Program-made: the position numbers and the translations under genes | Assembly (NCBI GenBank): GCA_030068145.1 | Contig: JAPJBO010000211.1 | Location: 124,001 to 188,000, forward strand | Direction: 5' to 3' | Source: Diplonema papillatum | Taxonomy: Eukaryota > Euglenozoa > Diplonemea > Diplonemida > Diplonemidae | Length of the DNA: 64,000 nt | Shown here: positions 40,640-50,916 of the stretch, piece by piece | Numbering within the stretch: position 1 is the stretch's first letter | How the letters are laid out: every line of letters starts with the position of its first letter | Notes under the pieces: generated by a model | Seen by the model: only the letters and a program-made list of their open reading frames with translations | Told to the model about the DNA's origin: nothing | The model's database searches: none

Positions 40640-41560
40640 GCTTGCTCGGGGATGAACGCGTAGCAGACACCGCGCAGGTGACACAGGCTCTTGCCGCCAG
40701 ACAAGTACTTTGAGAGGATCCTGACAACCTGCATTTGGGTTGCAGACGGGGGGTTCTTCTGCACGTCAGATAGCTGGCAAATGATCTAGCCACAATAGCC
40801 ACAAGGTATTGTGTGTGGGTAAATGTTGTGGGATGCGCTCCTGCGGTGCTACGAGGCGGCGTCCGACTTCGAGAAGGCGTTCCGGACGCGGTGCGGTGGT
40901 GGTTCCCGCCGGACTTGAAGGCGGTTCTAACGCGTTTCGGAAGGCGAGCATTCGGACCCGCGCCAAGGTTGCGGGCAAGGTTCAGATTCCATCAGCCTAC
41001 GCATCCAAGCTTCTGAGTGTCTGGCGTTTCCCACCTGCTCGCACAGGTAACAGGATTCTGCTGCCCGACAAGTGCTTTAAGAATTTGCTTTCGGATTGCA
41101 GGACTTGTCCTGTGACAGGGGCTCTTCTGCACGTCAGATAGCTGACAAATGTTCTAGCACATTGTGGGAAGCGCTCCTGCGGCTGTCGACTTCGAGAAGG
41201 CGTTCGCACTGCTGGCGGTGTGCCCAGACGCGGTGCGGCGGTGGTTCCCGCTGGACTTGAAAGCGGTTTTGGATGTCAACGCGTTTCAGTAAAGCGAGCA
41301 TTCGGACCCGCGCCAAGGTTGCGGGCAAGGTTCAGATTCCATCAGCCTCCGCATCCAAGCTTCTGAGTGCCTGACGGTATTCCCGGTCACTTGCTCGGGA
41401 TGAGCGCGTAGCAGACACCGCGCAGGTGATACAGGCTCTTGCCGCCCGACAAGTGCTTCGAGAGGATCCTGACAATTGCAATCGGATTGCGGGACTTGTC
41501 CTGTGGCAGACGGGGGGTTCTTCTGCACGTCAGTAGTAGCTGACGCTAGCAAACGACACA
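40640..41560 (+). pseudogene. two extra copies of the PPR 3' exon plus a convergent coding tail
   Basis: A unit made of the last part of PPR exon 3 and about 150 bp of downstream DNA is present three times: the parent (ending 40638, flank to 40800), 40835-41150 and 41165-41555. The copies keep FRKASIRTRAKVAGKVQIPS-like coding but have deletions. On the minus strand of the downstream part a separate coding-like tail is visible at 41390-41490: VRILSKHLSGGKSLYHLRGV, then CYALIPSK and a stop. A variant lies at 40650-40740 and a remnant at 41045-41110. That tail belongs to an unknown convergent gene whose body is not here. Confidence 0.7.
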
Positions 41561-41629
41561 TCACACGTCACCAGTGTAGTTAACGATCCAAGTAGCACGA
41601 CCACGTGACAGTGACTCTTTCCTACCAGC

Positions 41630-41760
41630 TTGAAGGAATTGGCAGCTAGCTTCTGGCCTCATTGCCCTCGGTCTCGGCTTGGGTCATCGAGTTCATTCTT
41701 CATCAGGGATAGAGTGTGCCTGTTGACCATGTCAAATGGGCCAACCAGGCGAGATCACAT
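41630..41760 (+). repeat. dispersed repeat R8, copy 1
   Basis: GAATTGGCAGCTAGCTTCTG, CGGTCTCGGCTTGGGTCATC and ATAGAGTGTGCCTGTTGACC recur in the same order at 42770-42945. Confidence 0.8.
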
Positions 41761-42530
41761 TAAGGGCAAGGGAGGGCGGGAAGAAAAATTCAGTCTCAGA
41801 AGACCCACCTCAACCCACCCGAATTCTCCTGTTGTAGGCTCGGGTGGTGTGCTCATCCTGCCATGCGCTTTGCTCCAGTTCCTACCGTATAACTACTAAA
41901 GTAGTTTCTGAAGAAACCGTTCTTGTCGTTGAAGGAAGGCAACAGTGGTGCATGGACTTCGAGCAGCTTCAGCTTTGCGCGTCGATGTAAACAAATAGGC
42001 AACTACACACAGCCTCAGAAGCTGGAGTTAAAAAAGAAGGTGTCCGAGTCACACCCGAAAAGCGTGTGTGCTACGACCGAAACGCGTAAAAATTACACCC
42101 GAAAAGTGTGGCACCCGCTTTTTTAGACTGTTTCTTGTAGTGTTGTGTTTTTAACTTCAGCTTTAACTCCAGCTTCGGAGACGGGACTTCGCCGTGTACT
42201 AGCAACCACTCCGTATCGCGTGCCATGTCCGCTGTGCAGCACAGCGCGAGGCTTCGTAGGGGGGCACGCTCAGATCTCTCATCTCACCCGTGCATTCATC
42301 TTTCTCGTTCTGCACATGCCATAAGCAGGCAATACTTCCTTCCGCTCTCCGTTCTGCAACATGACGAACGCAACCGCGTACTGCAGATTATGGCCTGCAC
42401 TTCCTATCACCCGAGCTTGAACGACGTCATAAAGTAGCCTGACCTGTGAGAAAGTGCATGTAATTCGTGTTCTCAAAAGAACCCAGTGCTTGAGAGGTGC
42501 TGTGAGTGGCGATCTTGGGCGCAGCCCAAT
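41760..42530. other. gene-free stretch
   Basis: No gene seen. Words of the form ACCCGAAAAGCGTGT / GACCGAAACGCGTAAA (42050-42110) reappear at 43425-43490 and, as a relation, at 12850-12900. Confidence 0.45.
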
Positions 42531-42765
42531 CTTTTTTGTATATGCACCTACTTTGTAGGAAATGCTTGAGGAGACTGCCAGTTGCGATATATAGATCAAA
42601 GGAGGTAAATTTGCTGTAGCCCACACGAAACACAGGTAAATCTGGGTTTAGTGGCGGGCGTAAGCGTTCAACCCACTTTGTAGTTGTATTGTTTTCTCCC
42701 CCTCTAGCCTCCTTCGAAATGAGCACAAGGCAGCCCCTCGAGTATTTCCGGGGCGAACTACACCT
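42530..42765 (+). repeat. dispersed repeat R1, best-preserved copy
   Basis: Contains GGAAATGCTTGAGGAGACTG, ATCAAAGGAGGTAAAT, CACACGAAACACAGGTAAAT, CCTCTAGCCTCCTTCGAAAT and CAGCCCCTCGAGTATTTCCG. The R8 copy follows directly. Confidence 0.85.
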
Positions 42766-42767
42766 TA

Positions 42768-42950
42768 GGGAATTGGCAGCTAGCTTCTGGCCTCATCGCG
42801 CTCGGTCTCGGCTTGGGTCATCGAGTTCATTCTTCATCGGAAAGGGAAGGAAGGAGAGAAGTCTGACAGAAGCCTGATAACTTGATTACTAGCGAATGGG
42901 ATAGAGTGTGCCTGTTGACCATGTCAATGGGCCAACCAGGCGAGATGAGA
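42768..42950 (+). repeat. dispersed repeat R8, copy 2
   Basis: Matches 41632-41755, with a 40-bp insertion after TTCATCGGAAAGGGAAGG. Confidence 0.75.
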
Positions 42951-43670
42951 GGCGCTAGCAATAGTGCTTCATAGTCGGTGCAAGCCCGCGAGAACTTCTG
43001 TAACCAGATCGAAGGACGACAACAATTTCGTGAGGCGAATATCTATATGGCTATCCTCAGTGCTGGGCATTGCAGTAGGACATTTGCAGTCAGGCATTGC
43101 TGCTGTGCATTGCAGCAGCGATTTTTGTTCAATGAGAGGGAAAGGAATGAAGAACTCCGAAAACCAGCTACGATGGGGTGATACCCCAAGGGTACTTTGG
43201 ACACCCTGCGGGGTCACGAAACAAAATGTTTCCCCCGTAGAACAGACACCCTGTAGGTAGGTTCGTCAAGCCTCGCAGATTCCCTCGGAAAATCCGGGTG
43301 CGTCACCACCAGGTCCGCCGCACAGCAACTGAAGCAGTTGCTCAGACACAGTTGTGGGAGCCTTCTCCCCGGGACGGGTTTGCCTGTGCTCCAGTAGCAC
43401 GGGTGGGTGTGCCCGAGCCACAACCGAAAAGCGGGTGTGCCGCAACCGAAACGCGTGTAAATCGACACCCGAAAAGCGGGTGTGACACCCGCATTTTTTA
43501 CCTCCAGTCCTTGGCCCCGCTCTCCGGCGGCAGCTCCCTATATACCGCAAATAATAACAGAGCGTGGGAGGGGGGCGGAGGAAGGCCTGGGGCGAGGGCG
43601 TGCCGGGGGGAAAAGAGGGAAGCATTGGAGGGCTCCCGCCCGCCGACTTCCCCCAACCCCCAACCCCCCC
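42950..43670. other. gene-free stretch upstream of the WD40 gene
   Basis: Contains GCATTGC-type short repeats (43070-43130) and the CCGAAAAGCGGGTGTG words at 43425-43490. No gene seen. Confidence 0.4.
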
Positions 43671-43671
43671 T

Positions 43672-43800
43672 GAACAACATCCTTCGATAAATCCGCGGTT
43701 TAAAAAAACCTGGCCACAGTGGTGCAAGCCGCAGGCCCTGAACAACATCCTTCGATAAATCCGCGGGTTAAAAGCCTGGCCACAGTGGGTGCAAGCACCG
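43672..43800 (+). repeat. 65-bp tandem duplication just upstream of the WD40 gene
   Basis: TGAACAACATCCTTCGATAA, ATCCGCGGTTTAAAA and CCTGGCCACAGTGG occur at 43672-43729 and 43738-43796. The second copy ends about 65 bp before the start codon, so this is probably a doubled promoter or leader segment. Confidence 0.8.
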
Positions 43801-43861
43801 GCGCGCCCTTCATACCCAAGACACATTTTCCCCCGGGACAACGCCTGCCCGCGGGCAACCG

Positions 43862-46417
43862 ATGGCGTCGAGCAGGCGCTCGAGCCTCGAATCCGCCGAC
43901 GATAACGCGGGGGCCGGCGGCCGCGCCGGCCGCCAGGGCGGGCCTGCGTGGGACAACGTGTCCTCGGTGGGGAAGACCGAGCCGATCGTGGCGCAGAGCA
44001 CGACGATTATGCTCCCGACGTCCCTGCCGGAGGCCCAGGCGGTCGACGAGGTGACGCTCACTTCGCAGTTGATCCTGCAGGAGCCGTTTAAGTGTATGGC
44101 GGTCGGCCACGACGGGACGGTCTGGACGGGCGAACGCAACGGGAGCATCCTGCTGCGAGACCCCGCCACAGGGCATCCAGAGGCAGATGGCATCGTGCAC
44201 GAGCGCGGCTCGTCCGCCGTGTCGAGCCTCGCCTTCGTCCGGAGCACGTCGCAGGTGTGGGCCGGGTTTGCAAACGGGGCACTGCGGGTGTTCGATTCCG
44301 CCGACAAGACCTGCGCCGCGGAGATGCGGCAGCACGCGTCGGCTGTGCACGTGATCCACCCCTCCGGGGCGGTTGTGTACACGGGCGACGGGGAGGGGGA
44401 TATCTTTAAGTGGACCCCGGCTCCCGGGAGACCGAACCCCCCTGCGTCCCTCACGGGTGGCCACGGGTCGGCGTGCGTGCGGTGCATGGCGTCGGACGAG
44501 GCGCGGGGGCTGCTGTACTCGGGGTCCGACGACGGCGTGATCCTCGCTTGGGAGGGCGCGGCCGCGAACCCGAGCAGCACCGCGCTGCAGGCGCACAGCT
44601 CGGCCGTCCTGTCCCTCTGCCTCCTCCCGGGGGCCCACCGGTTGTGGTCCGGAGGGGAAGACTCCACGGTCTGCATATGGGACACGCAGACCAACACGCT
44701 CACCACGCGGCTCTCCGGCGCGGCGCTGCACCGGTCCTCGGTGACGCATTTGTTCTACCCCCCGGATGATGGCAAGGTGTGGAGCGCAGACAGCCAGGGC
44801 GTGATCATCCTGTGGGACCCGGTGACGACCACCGTCGTGCAGAAGCTCTCGCCGTCGGAGGGCGGCGCCTGGCAGCAGAACGCGATCGTCGCGGCGTTGC
44901 CGCTGCCGAGAAGGGTGCAGTGCAAGGTGTGGACGTGCAGCGCCGACGGCGCCGTGCGGATCTGGAACGCGAACGCACAATGCCCCTCGGACAACCACCT
45001 CGTCGAGAAGCTGCGCCGGGAGATCGACTCGCTGAAGGCAACCAGACCCGCGGTGCTACAGGCAGCCGCACACGACAGACCACCCCACGAACCCGACGAG
45101 AGCGACATGTGGGTGGGTGAAGTCGATGAGCTACGTGCCCGGTTGCGGGAAAAGGACGGGGAACTCCGCGCGGCTCAGGACGAACTGGAAGAGGCGCTGC
45201 AGGCGCTCGGCGAAAAAGACCTCGACTCCCGCGGGTTGCGCGAGTTCTTGGCGCTGAAGAAGGCGGAGATGAACGCGCGGATCGACGAGGAGGCCGCGGC
45301 CCGGGCCGAAGCCGAGCGCCAGGCTGCCGACCTGCGGGCGGAGCTGGCGGTGGCAACGCAGGGAGTGCACACCCACACGGACCACCACCACCAACACGGT
45401 CTAGCCGGTGGGCTGGGGTACGCGCGCGATGAGAGGCGGGCGTTTGTGGAGGTGGAGGTTGACCGGATTAAAGCGGCGCTCACGCAGGCCAACCGTCTGC
45501 GGATCGCCGCGGAGGACGAGCTCGACTCTTTGCGGGTCGTTCGCGAGCACCGAGACTGCTTGCTGGAGGAAATCGCGTCTTTGGAGCAGCAGCTCCACAC
45601 GTCGCAGGCGCAGGCGGCGCACTGGAAGGAGCGGTGGGGCGAGGCGCAAGGGCAGCTGGCCGGCGCGGAGGCCGCCGCGAAGGAGCACGAGCGCGCGGCG
45701 CTGGCGGCGCAGCGGGAGCTGCACGGCCTCGGGGCCGCCGTCGGCGACGGGTGCGACCGGGAGGCGGCGCTGCGCGCCGTGATCGAGCAGGGGCAGAAGG
45801 AGCTGGATGCCGAGCGCGACCACGCGGACGCGATGCAGCTCGCCTTCGCGGAGCTTGAGCAGACCCTGGCGGCGGAACACGACCGCACGGCCTCCCTCAA
45901 CTACCAGTTCGAGCAGCGCGCCCGCATCATCGACGAGCTCGAACACAAGCTGACCTCGTCCCTCGACCAAACCGCGGCCTGCAAGAAAGAAGTCGTGATG
46001 ACGACAGCCGAGCTGGAAGCCGCGAAGCGGGCGTTGTCTGACCTCCAGCAGCAGCTGGAGACCTCTGAATACCGCCTAGGGGTCGCCGCCGCAGAGCGGG
46101 AGCAGGTGGAGGTTCGGCTCGCGGCGTCGGAGGCGGCGGCGGCCGGGCTGAAGCGGGAAACCGACGCCATCAAGGGCCCGTGGCAGCAGCTGCAAGCCGT
46201 GCTCGCCGACTCGGAGCAGACGCTGCACGCCGTCCAGCAGCAGTTCCGCGAGGACATCGCGACGCTTGAGGAGGAGATCAAGCAGAGGGACGCGACGATC
46301 GCGCAGCAGCGCAAAGCGCTCATCGAAAAGGATTCCACCATCGCCGTCCAGCGGGGACAGCTGGGCGCCTTGCAGAACAGGCACATCGGGCACCCGTTTC
46401 TCGTTTCGCCGCACTGA
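43862..46417 (+). CDS. WD40-repeat / coiled-coil protein, 851 residues
   Basis: A single-exon frame with strong GC3 bias. Residues 1-65 are a disordered leader. Residues 70-380 form about seven WD40 blades (VWTGERNGSILLRD, VWAGFANGALRVFD, VYTGDGEGDIFKWT, LYSGSDDGVILAWE, LWSGGEDSTVCIWD, VWSADSQGVIILWD, VWTCSADGAVRIWN), a beta-propeller for protein binding. From about 415 to 840 the sequence is heptad-rich coiled coil (LRARLREKDGELRAAQDELE and similar). It ends HPFLVSPH. The layout resembles cytoskeletal or ciliary scaffold proteins, and no enzyme motif is present. Two downstream copies of the last 70 codons carry an intron-like acceptor that the parent gene lacks, suggesting the parent lost an intron near 46235. 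Confidence 0.85.
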   Translation: MASSRRSSLESADDNAGAGGRAGRQGGPAWDNVSSVGKTEPIVAQSTTIMLPTSLPEAQAVDEVTLTSQLILQEPFKCMAVGHDGTVWTGERNGSILLRDPATGHPEADGIVHERGSSAVSSLAFVRSTSQVWAGFANGALRVFDSADKTCAAEMRQHASAVHVIHPSGAVVYTGDGEGDIFKWTPAPGRPNPPASLTGGHGSACVRCMASDEARGLLYSGSDDGVILAWEGAAANPSSTALQAHSSAVLSLCLLPGAHRLWSGGEDSTVCIWDTQTNTLTTRLSGAALHRSSVTHLFYPPDDGKVWSADSQGVIILWDPVTTTVVQKLSPSEGGAWQQNAIVAALPLPRRVQCKVWTCSADGAVRIWNANAQCPSDNHLVEKLRREIDSLKATRPAVLQAAAHDRPPHEPDESDMWVGEVDELRARLREKDGELRAAQDELEEALQALGEKDLDSRGLREFLALKKAEMNARIDEEAAARAEAERQAADLRAELAVATQGVHTHTDHHHQHGLAGGLGYARDERRAFVEVEVDRIKAALTQANRLRIAAEDELDSLRVVREHRDCLLEEIASLEQQLHTSQAQAAHWKERWGEAQGQLAGAEAAAKEHERAALAAQRELHGLGAAVGDGCDREAALRAVIEQGQKELDAERDHADAMQLAFAELEQTLAAEHDRTASLNYQFEQRARIIDELEHKLTSSLDQTAACKKEVVMTTAELEAAKRALSDLQQQLETSEYRLGVAAAEREQVEVRLAASEAAAAGLKRETDAIKGPWQQLQAVLADSEQTLHAVQQQFREDIATLEEEIKQRDATIAQQRKALIEKDSTIAVQRGQLGALQNRHIGHPFLVSPH

Positions 46418-46504
46418 TCCGAGCCGAGTTGTCTTGTCTCTATAAGTGCTTCATTGTGTCGATGTTAGGCGAATCCGGTCAGGATCAGAGAGTTGTCTTT
46501 GTGT

Positions 46505-47040
46505 TCCTGAAGACCTACGCAAACACGTGCCTGAGCATCTCGCCCGTGCAGCAGCAGTTCCGCGAGGACATCGCGACGCTCGAGGAGGAGATCAAGCAAA
46601 GGGACGCGAGCAGTGCAAAGCGCTCATCGAAAAGGACTCCACCATCGCCGTCTAGCGGGCGCAGTGGGGCCCCTGGCAGAACAGACACGTTGGGCACCCG
46701 TTTCTCGTTTCGCCGCACTGATCCGAGCCGAGTTGTCTTGCCTCTATAAGTGCTTCATTGTGTCGATGTTAGGCGAATCCGGTCAGGATCAGAGAGTTGT
46801 CTTTGTGGTCCGGCTGTTGCTTGAAGTTGACGACCTACGCAAACACGTGCCTGAGCATCTCGCCCGTGCAGCAGCAGTTCCGCGAGGACATCGCGACGCT
46901 CGAGGAGGAGATCAAGCAAAGGGACGCGACGCGCTCATCGAAAAGGACTCCACCATCGCCGTCTAGCGGGCGCAGCGGGGCCCCTGGCAGAACAGACACG
47001 TTGGGCACCCGTTTCTCGTCGCCCCGCACTAATCCGTGCT
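46505..47040 (+). pseudogene. two decayed copies of the WD40 gene's last segment
   Basis: Copies begin at about 46545 and 46868 (CAGCAGTTCCGCGAGGACATC) and end after HPFLV-like codons near 46720 and 47030, each with the parent's 3' flank (CGAGTTGTCTTG...TGTCGATGTTAGGCGAATCC). Both are preceded by GCCTGAGCATCTCGCCCGTGCAG, which looks like intron plus acceptor, whereas the parent has continuous coding sequence there. Internal deletions abolish coding. Unit length is about 300-320 bp. Confidence 0.85.
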
Positions 47041-48140
47041 CTCTTGATCTTGCCGGCGTCAGGCGGAATCCGCTCAAGCGCAGAGAGTGTTCGTCTCTTT
47101 GTCTTTGTGCCCCCTGCTGTGTTGGAGTTAACGCCCTTGAACATTGCTGCGCGTAAAGGACGTCGCCATCGGAGTTTCAAACGAATTTTCACTCATGGGT
47201 CACGTCTTTGCGTTGCGAATCACCTCCGCAAACTGTCGTTGTGGGTGAGCCACAAAGAACGATACCGCCCCCCTCACCCTCCCTCTGCGGAGTTTTACTA
47301 TGCATATTCCCACCCGTGAAGACGAGCCCGTGTTTCTAGCAAGGCGTAGGCGTACGTAAGGTGGGTGCCCTGATTTTAGTAACTGGCAGCTGCTGCTTCA
47401 TGTTGTTCCTCGCCGAGGCCTGTGCCTGCGAAAAGGATGTGGGGTTGCACCACTAGGAAAAAAAAACAGCAGGGAGGACAGGCGGGTAGGGCTTGCCTTA
47501 CCTGAACCTTTTCGCAAAATTAGGTTGGCCGCTGCCCTACCTGGCTGCCTGGCACTACAAGGTTGTAGTGCACTCGTAGCATGGATGGGTCCTAGCCGCC
47601 TGACAAGCCACGCCGCTGTCCTGCAACTCAGGCACCGCGCCGATGGGCTGTCTCGTGTCCGTGGCTTAAAGGACTGAACACGGTGCTGATAGGCTGGTGT
47701 GGTGTTAAGCACACAACCATTACAAGCACGTTCTTGCATTCCCCTCCCGTAGACTAGCCGCACCGTTCGAACACCTGTATCCTTCTCTTTAGATCGAAAA
47801 CGTTTGTGTATCCCGCAAGGCAGATCCTCGCTTCTCTTGTCTCATTTTCTCACGATAGGCTTTGTGCAAAGTCCGGAGGAACGCCGGCCCCCGCCATCGA
47901 TTGATTTTTCCAGGACGCAGAAAGCCTTCTGGAGTCGAGGGGTCGAACTCGACATTCTTACGACTCCGTAATGGGACACCTGGTGCTCCTTGGAAAGGCT
48001 TCGTAGCACATCTCTTCACACCAGCAAGCATTGATCCTTTTTGACGTGTTATTACTCTGGAAGAACCGTGTCCGAACTCCAGCTTGGGTTCTGGCATTTT
48101 CGACACAGGGATAAGCTACACGCAACTGCTGGTAATATAA
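47040..48140. other. gene-free stretch
   Basis: No gene recognised. 47160-47200 has an R3-like right end (CGGAGTTTCAAACGAATTTT). 47695-47760 has the AAGCACGTTCTTGCA block seen upstream of the channel gene. 47955-48010 matches 12190-12240. Confidence 0.45.
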
Positions 48141-48565
48141 ACTGCCGCGGCACGGTGCACCGGCTATTCCCGGGAAAAATGCCGCACCACAGTGCACCGG
48201 CTATTCCCGGGAATAGTGCTGCACCACGGTGCACCGGCTGTTCCCGGAAATAGTGCCGCACCACAGTGCACCGGCTATTCTCGGGAATAATTCTGTGCCG
48301 CACCACAGTGCACCGGCTATGCCCAGCAATAGTGCCGCACCACGGGGCACCGGCTATGCCCAGCAATAGTGCCGCACCACGGGGCACCGGCTATGCCCAG
48401 CAATAGTGCCGCACCGCGGGGCACCGGCTATTCCCAGCAATAGTGCCGCACCGCGGGGCACCGGCTATTCCCAGCAATAGTGCCGCACCGCGGGGCACCG
48501 GCTATTCCCAGCAATAGTGCCGCACCGCGGGGCACCGGCTATTCCCAGCAATAGTGCCGCACCGC
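48140..48565. repeat. 37-bp palindromic minisatellite
   Basis: About eleven units. The left units contain two palindromic cores, ATTCCCGGGAAT and GCACCRYGGTGC. Toward the right they drift to TATTCCCAGCAATA and become nearly identical 37-bp repeats (AATAGTGCCGCACCGCGGGG, CACCGGCTATTCCCAGC). It lies 270 bp upstream of the OST48 gene and could form multiple hairpins. Confidence 0.93.
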
Positions 48566-48834
48566 AGAGCGGCGGCTTTTCCCGAAAGCTGTTACACACT
48601 CATTATCGGATGCCGACTTCCACGGCCACCGTCCTGCCGTCAAGCTGAACTGTCACCCTTTGTGGGATCTGATGAATGATCACTCGGAGGTCGGTTCATC
48701 TCGCGTCGGAAGTCGTTCACTTAGACCAACCAAGATTCTACGTCAGGGGTCCAATGAAGTAACCCCTCCGCCCACTTATAAAAACAGCAAATCAGGAGAG
48801 GAAGAAAGGAAAAAAAGAACCCCAACCCGATACA

Positions 48835-50916
48835 ATGCGGCCGGTGTTGTGCGCCTGCGTCTTGCTGCTGCTGGTCGCCCTGGCTTCCGGGGCTGCGACG
48901 GTTTTCACGCCTTCGATCAGCCTGCCGAAGAAGAAGACCGGAGTCGTGTTGAAGAGCGAAAGCGTGAAGCAGGAACACAGCAAGTACTTCGCGTTCCTGG
49001 AGTCCATCCTTGATGTGCAGTACATCATCAAGTCGAAGTTGCAGCTCAAGGAGTACGAAGAGTTTTTGTACGAGAATGTGATCGTGTTCGGGAACCCGGA
49101 GACGAAGCTCGGGTGCGACCTCATAGAGTATTTGGACGCGGGGAACAACATGATGATTGTCGCATCGAGCCAGGGCACGACGGCGGAAACGTTTCTGTCG
49201 GACGAGCTCCGCACCGCAGCGGTCGACAGCGGCGTTGAGTTCACGATGACCCCCGTGAAAGACAACATCGCGAAGGGCGGCGACGCCTCGATCATCTCGT
49301 CGTCGAGGTTCGTGGCTTCGAAGCCGATCGTCGGCTCCGCCAACAAATCCCCGGTCACCTTCGCGGGCCTCGGCCTCCGCGTCGAGAACGACAACCCGCT
49401 CGCCACCCACATCCTTTCGGCGCCCACCACCGCCTACGCGAACGACCCCGAGGTGCTCGGAAAAGTGTACGGCGGCAACATCGCGCTCGTCGCCGCTCTG
49501 CAGACCCGCATCGGGTCCCGCGCCCTGTTCGCCGGGGGCACGGCCATGTTCTCGGACGCGAACTTCGCCAAAAACGGCGACTTCTGCAAAAGCGTCACCC
49601 GCTGGTTCGCGCAGCAGCACGGCATCCTCCGCTTCGCCAACATCGACACCGTCAAGCTGGTCGACGGGCAGGAGGTCAGAGACGGCGAGATGTTCCGCAT
49701 CCGCAACGACGTCAGGCATGCGCCGCTTCACCTCCCTTTTTCTCGACCCGCTCGTTGATGAAAATAACTAGGAATTCCACGTGCTTCTTTTTTGAATAAG
49801 CACCTGCTTTGTAGGAAATGCTTGAGGAGACTGCCAGTTGCGATAGATCAAAGGAGGTAAATGTGCTGTAGCCCACACGAAACACAGGTAAATCTGCGTT
49901 TAGTGGCGGGCGTAAGCGTTCAACAAAACCGTGGAGTAGAAGTAACATGGGATCTCACATATGCTTTTCTTTCGGATTAAAAGGGCCTTGTGGGTACTAA
50001 TAATTGACGGTTGGCAGCGTACTACATGATAGACTTGGCGGGCCAAAAAAAGTACGTGAGTTCCGGAAGTGCGCACCAAACAATTTGCATGTTGTCAACT
50101 TGATCGTGTTGCGTCTTTTACGTAATGTGCGTGACACGAGCGTGACATGTCAAAATCCGACTGTAAAATTGCCACTGCTGGGAAGGGAGTGAGGGCTATT
50201 TTCACCGCTGGAACCCGGGGCCGCCGAGTGGCGTGGTCCCCGGACCACTCATTTCGAGCAAACTCATGTACCGTACCGTTTGCCGGGGGCGAAACCCCCC
50301 GGACCCCCCCCAGAGTCGCGAGGCTGGTAAGGCCACCAAAAAAACTCCAAAAATACTCGAGGGACTGCCTTGTGCTCATTTCGAAGGAGGCTAGGGGAGA
50401 TCTTTCGCTGGCTGTATTTACATGTTGATCATGCCCCCGTCTTTTGTACACGTGGTATTTAAGCCTTCGGGCATGAGACTCCCGGATTGCAATACCTATC
50501 CTGACTGCCTGATGCCTCTATCCTCGACCCCAATCTTCAGGTTTTCCATCGACATCGAAGAGTTCGACGGAGAGAAGGGCGCGTGGGTGCCGTTCACACC
50601 CCCGGCAGAGGACCCGGTGCAGGTGGAGTACACGATGATTGACCCGTACGTGAGGGCAGATCTGGTGGCGAAGGGCGTCACCCACACAGTGGACCTCCAG
50701 GCGCCCGATGTGTACGGGATCTTCAAGTTCGTCGTCGACTACCGACGGACCGGGTACAACCCGTTAGTGGTGCACCACCAGGCGCCCGTCCGCCCGCTGA
50801 AGCTGAACGAGTACGAGCGCTTCATCCCCGCCGCGTACCCGTACTACGGCGCCACGTTCTCCGCGATGTTCGGCTTCATGCTGATCGGGTTCATGTTCCT
50901 CTACACCAAGGAATAG
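48835..50916 (+). CDS. DDOST: oligosaccharyltransferase 48-kDa subunit (OST48/WBP1), two exons
   Basis: Exons 48835-49715 and 50541-50916 join to give 418 residues, close to yeast WBP1 (430). OST48 is a non-catalytic ER-membrane subunit of the complex that transfers dolichol-linked glycan to Asn. A cleavable signal peptide (MRPVLCACVLLLLVALASGA) opens the protein. The luminal part includes FGNPETKLGCDLIEYLDAGN and the GGTAMFSDANF region. Exon 2 gives the family-specific end: FSIDIEEF, PDVYGIFKFVVDYRRTGYNP, YERFIPAAYPYYGATFSAMF, a single transmembrane helix and a short YTKE tail. The only phase-consistent donor is AG|GCATGC, so the intron is GC-AG, with acceptor TCTTCAG|G. The joint codon AGG gives NDVRFSID, where the family aligns without a gap. 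The intron carries an R1 copy and an R9-like piece. Confidence 0.92.
49790..49935 (+). repeat. dispersed repeat R1 in the OST48 intron
   Basis: Nearly identical to 42545-42680 (AAATGCTTGAGGAGACTGCC, GATCAAAGGAGGTAAATGTG). A minus-strand piece of the R1 right end lies at 50345-50395, so the intron holds two R1 remnants in opposite orientation. Confidence 0.85.
50014..50100 (+). repeat. dispersed repeat R9, copy in the OST48 intron
   Basis: GGCAGCGTACTACATGA...GAGTTCCGGAAGTGCGCAC is related to 9596-9660 in the channel intron 2 and, reversed, to 54535-54605. So introns of two different genes carry the same element. Confidence 0.65.

Noticed and set aside
43700-44998. 432-codon minus-strand frame opposite the WD40 gene
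   Set aside because: Shadow of the GC-rich WD40 exon, without recognisable domain; it also runs through the duplicated leader.
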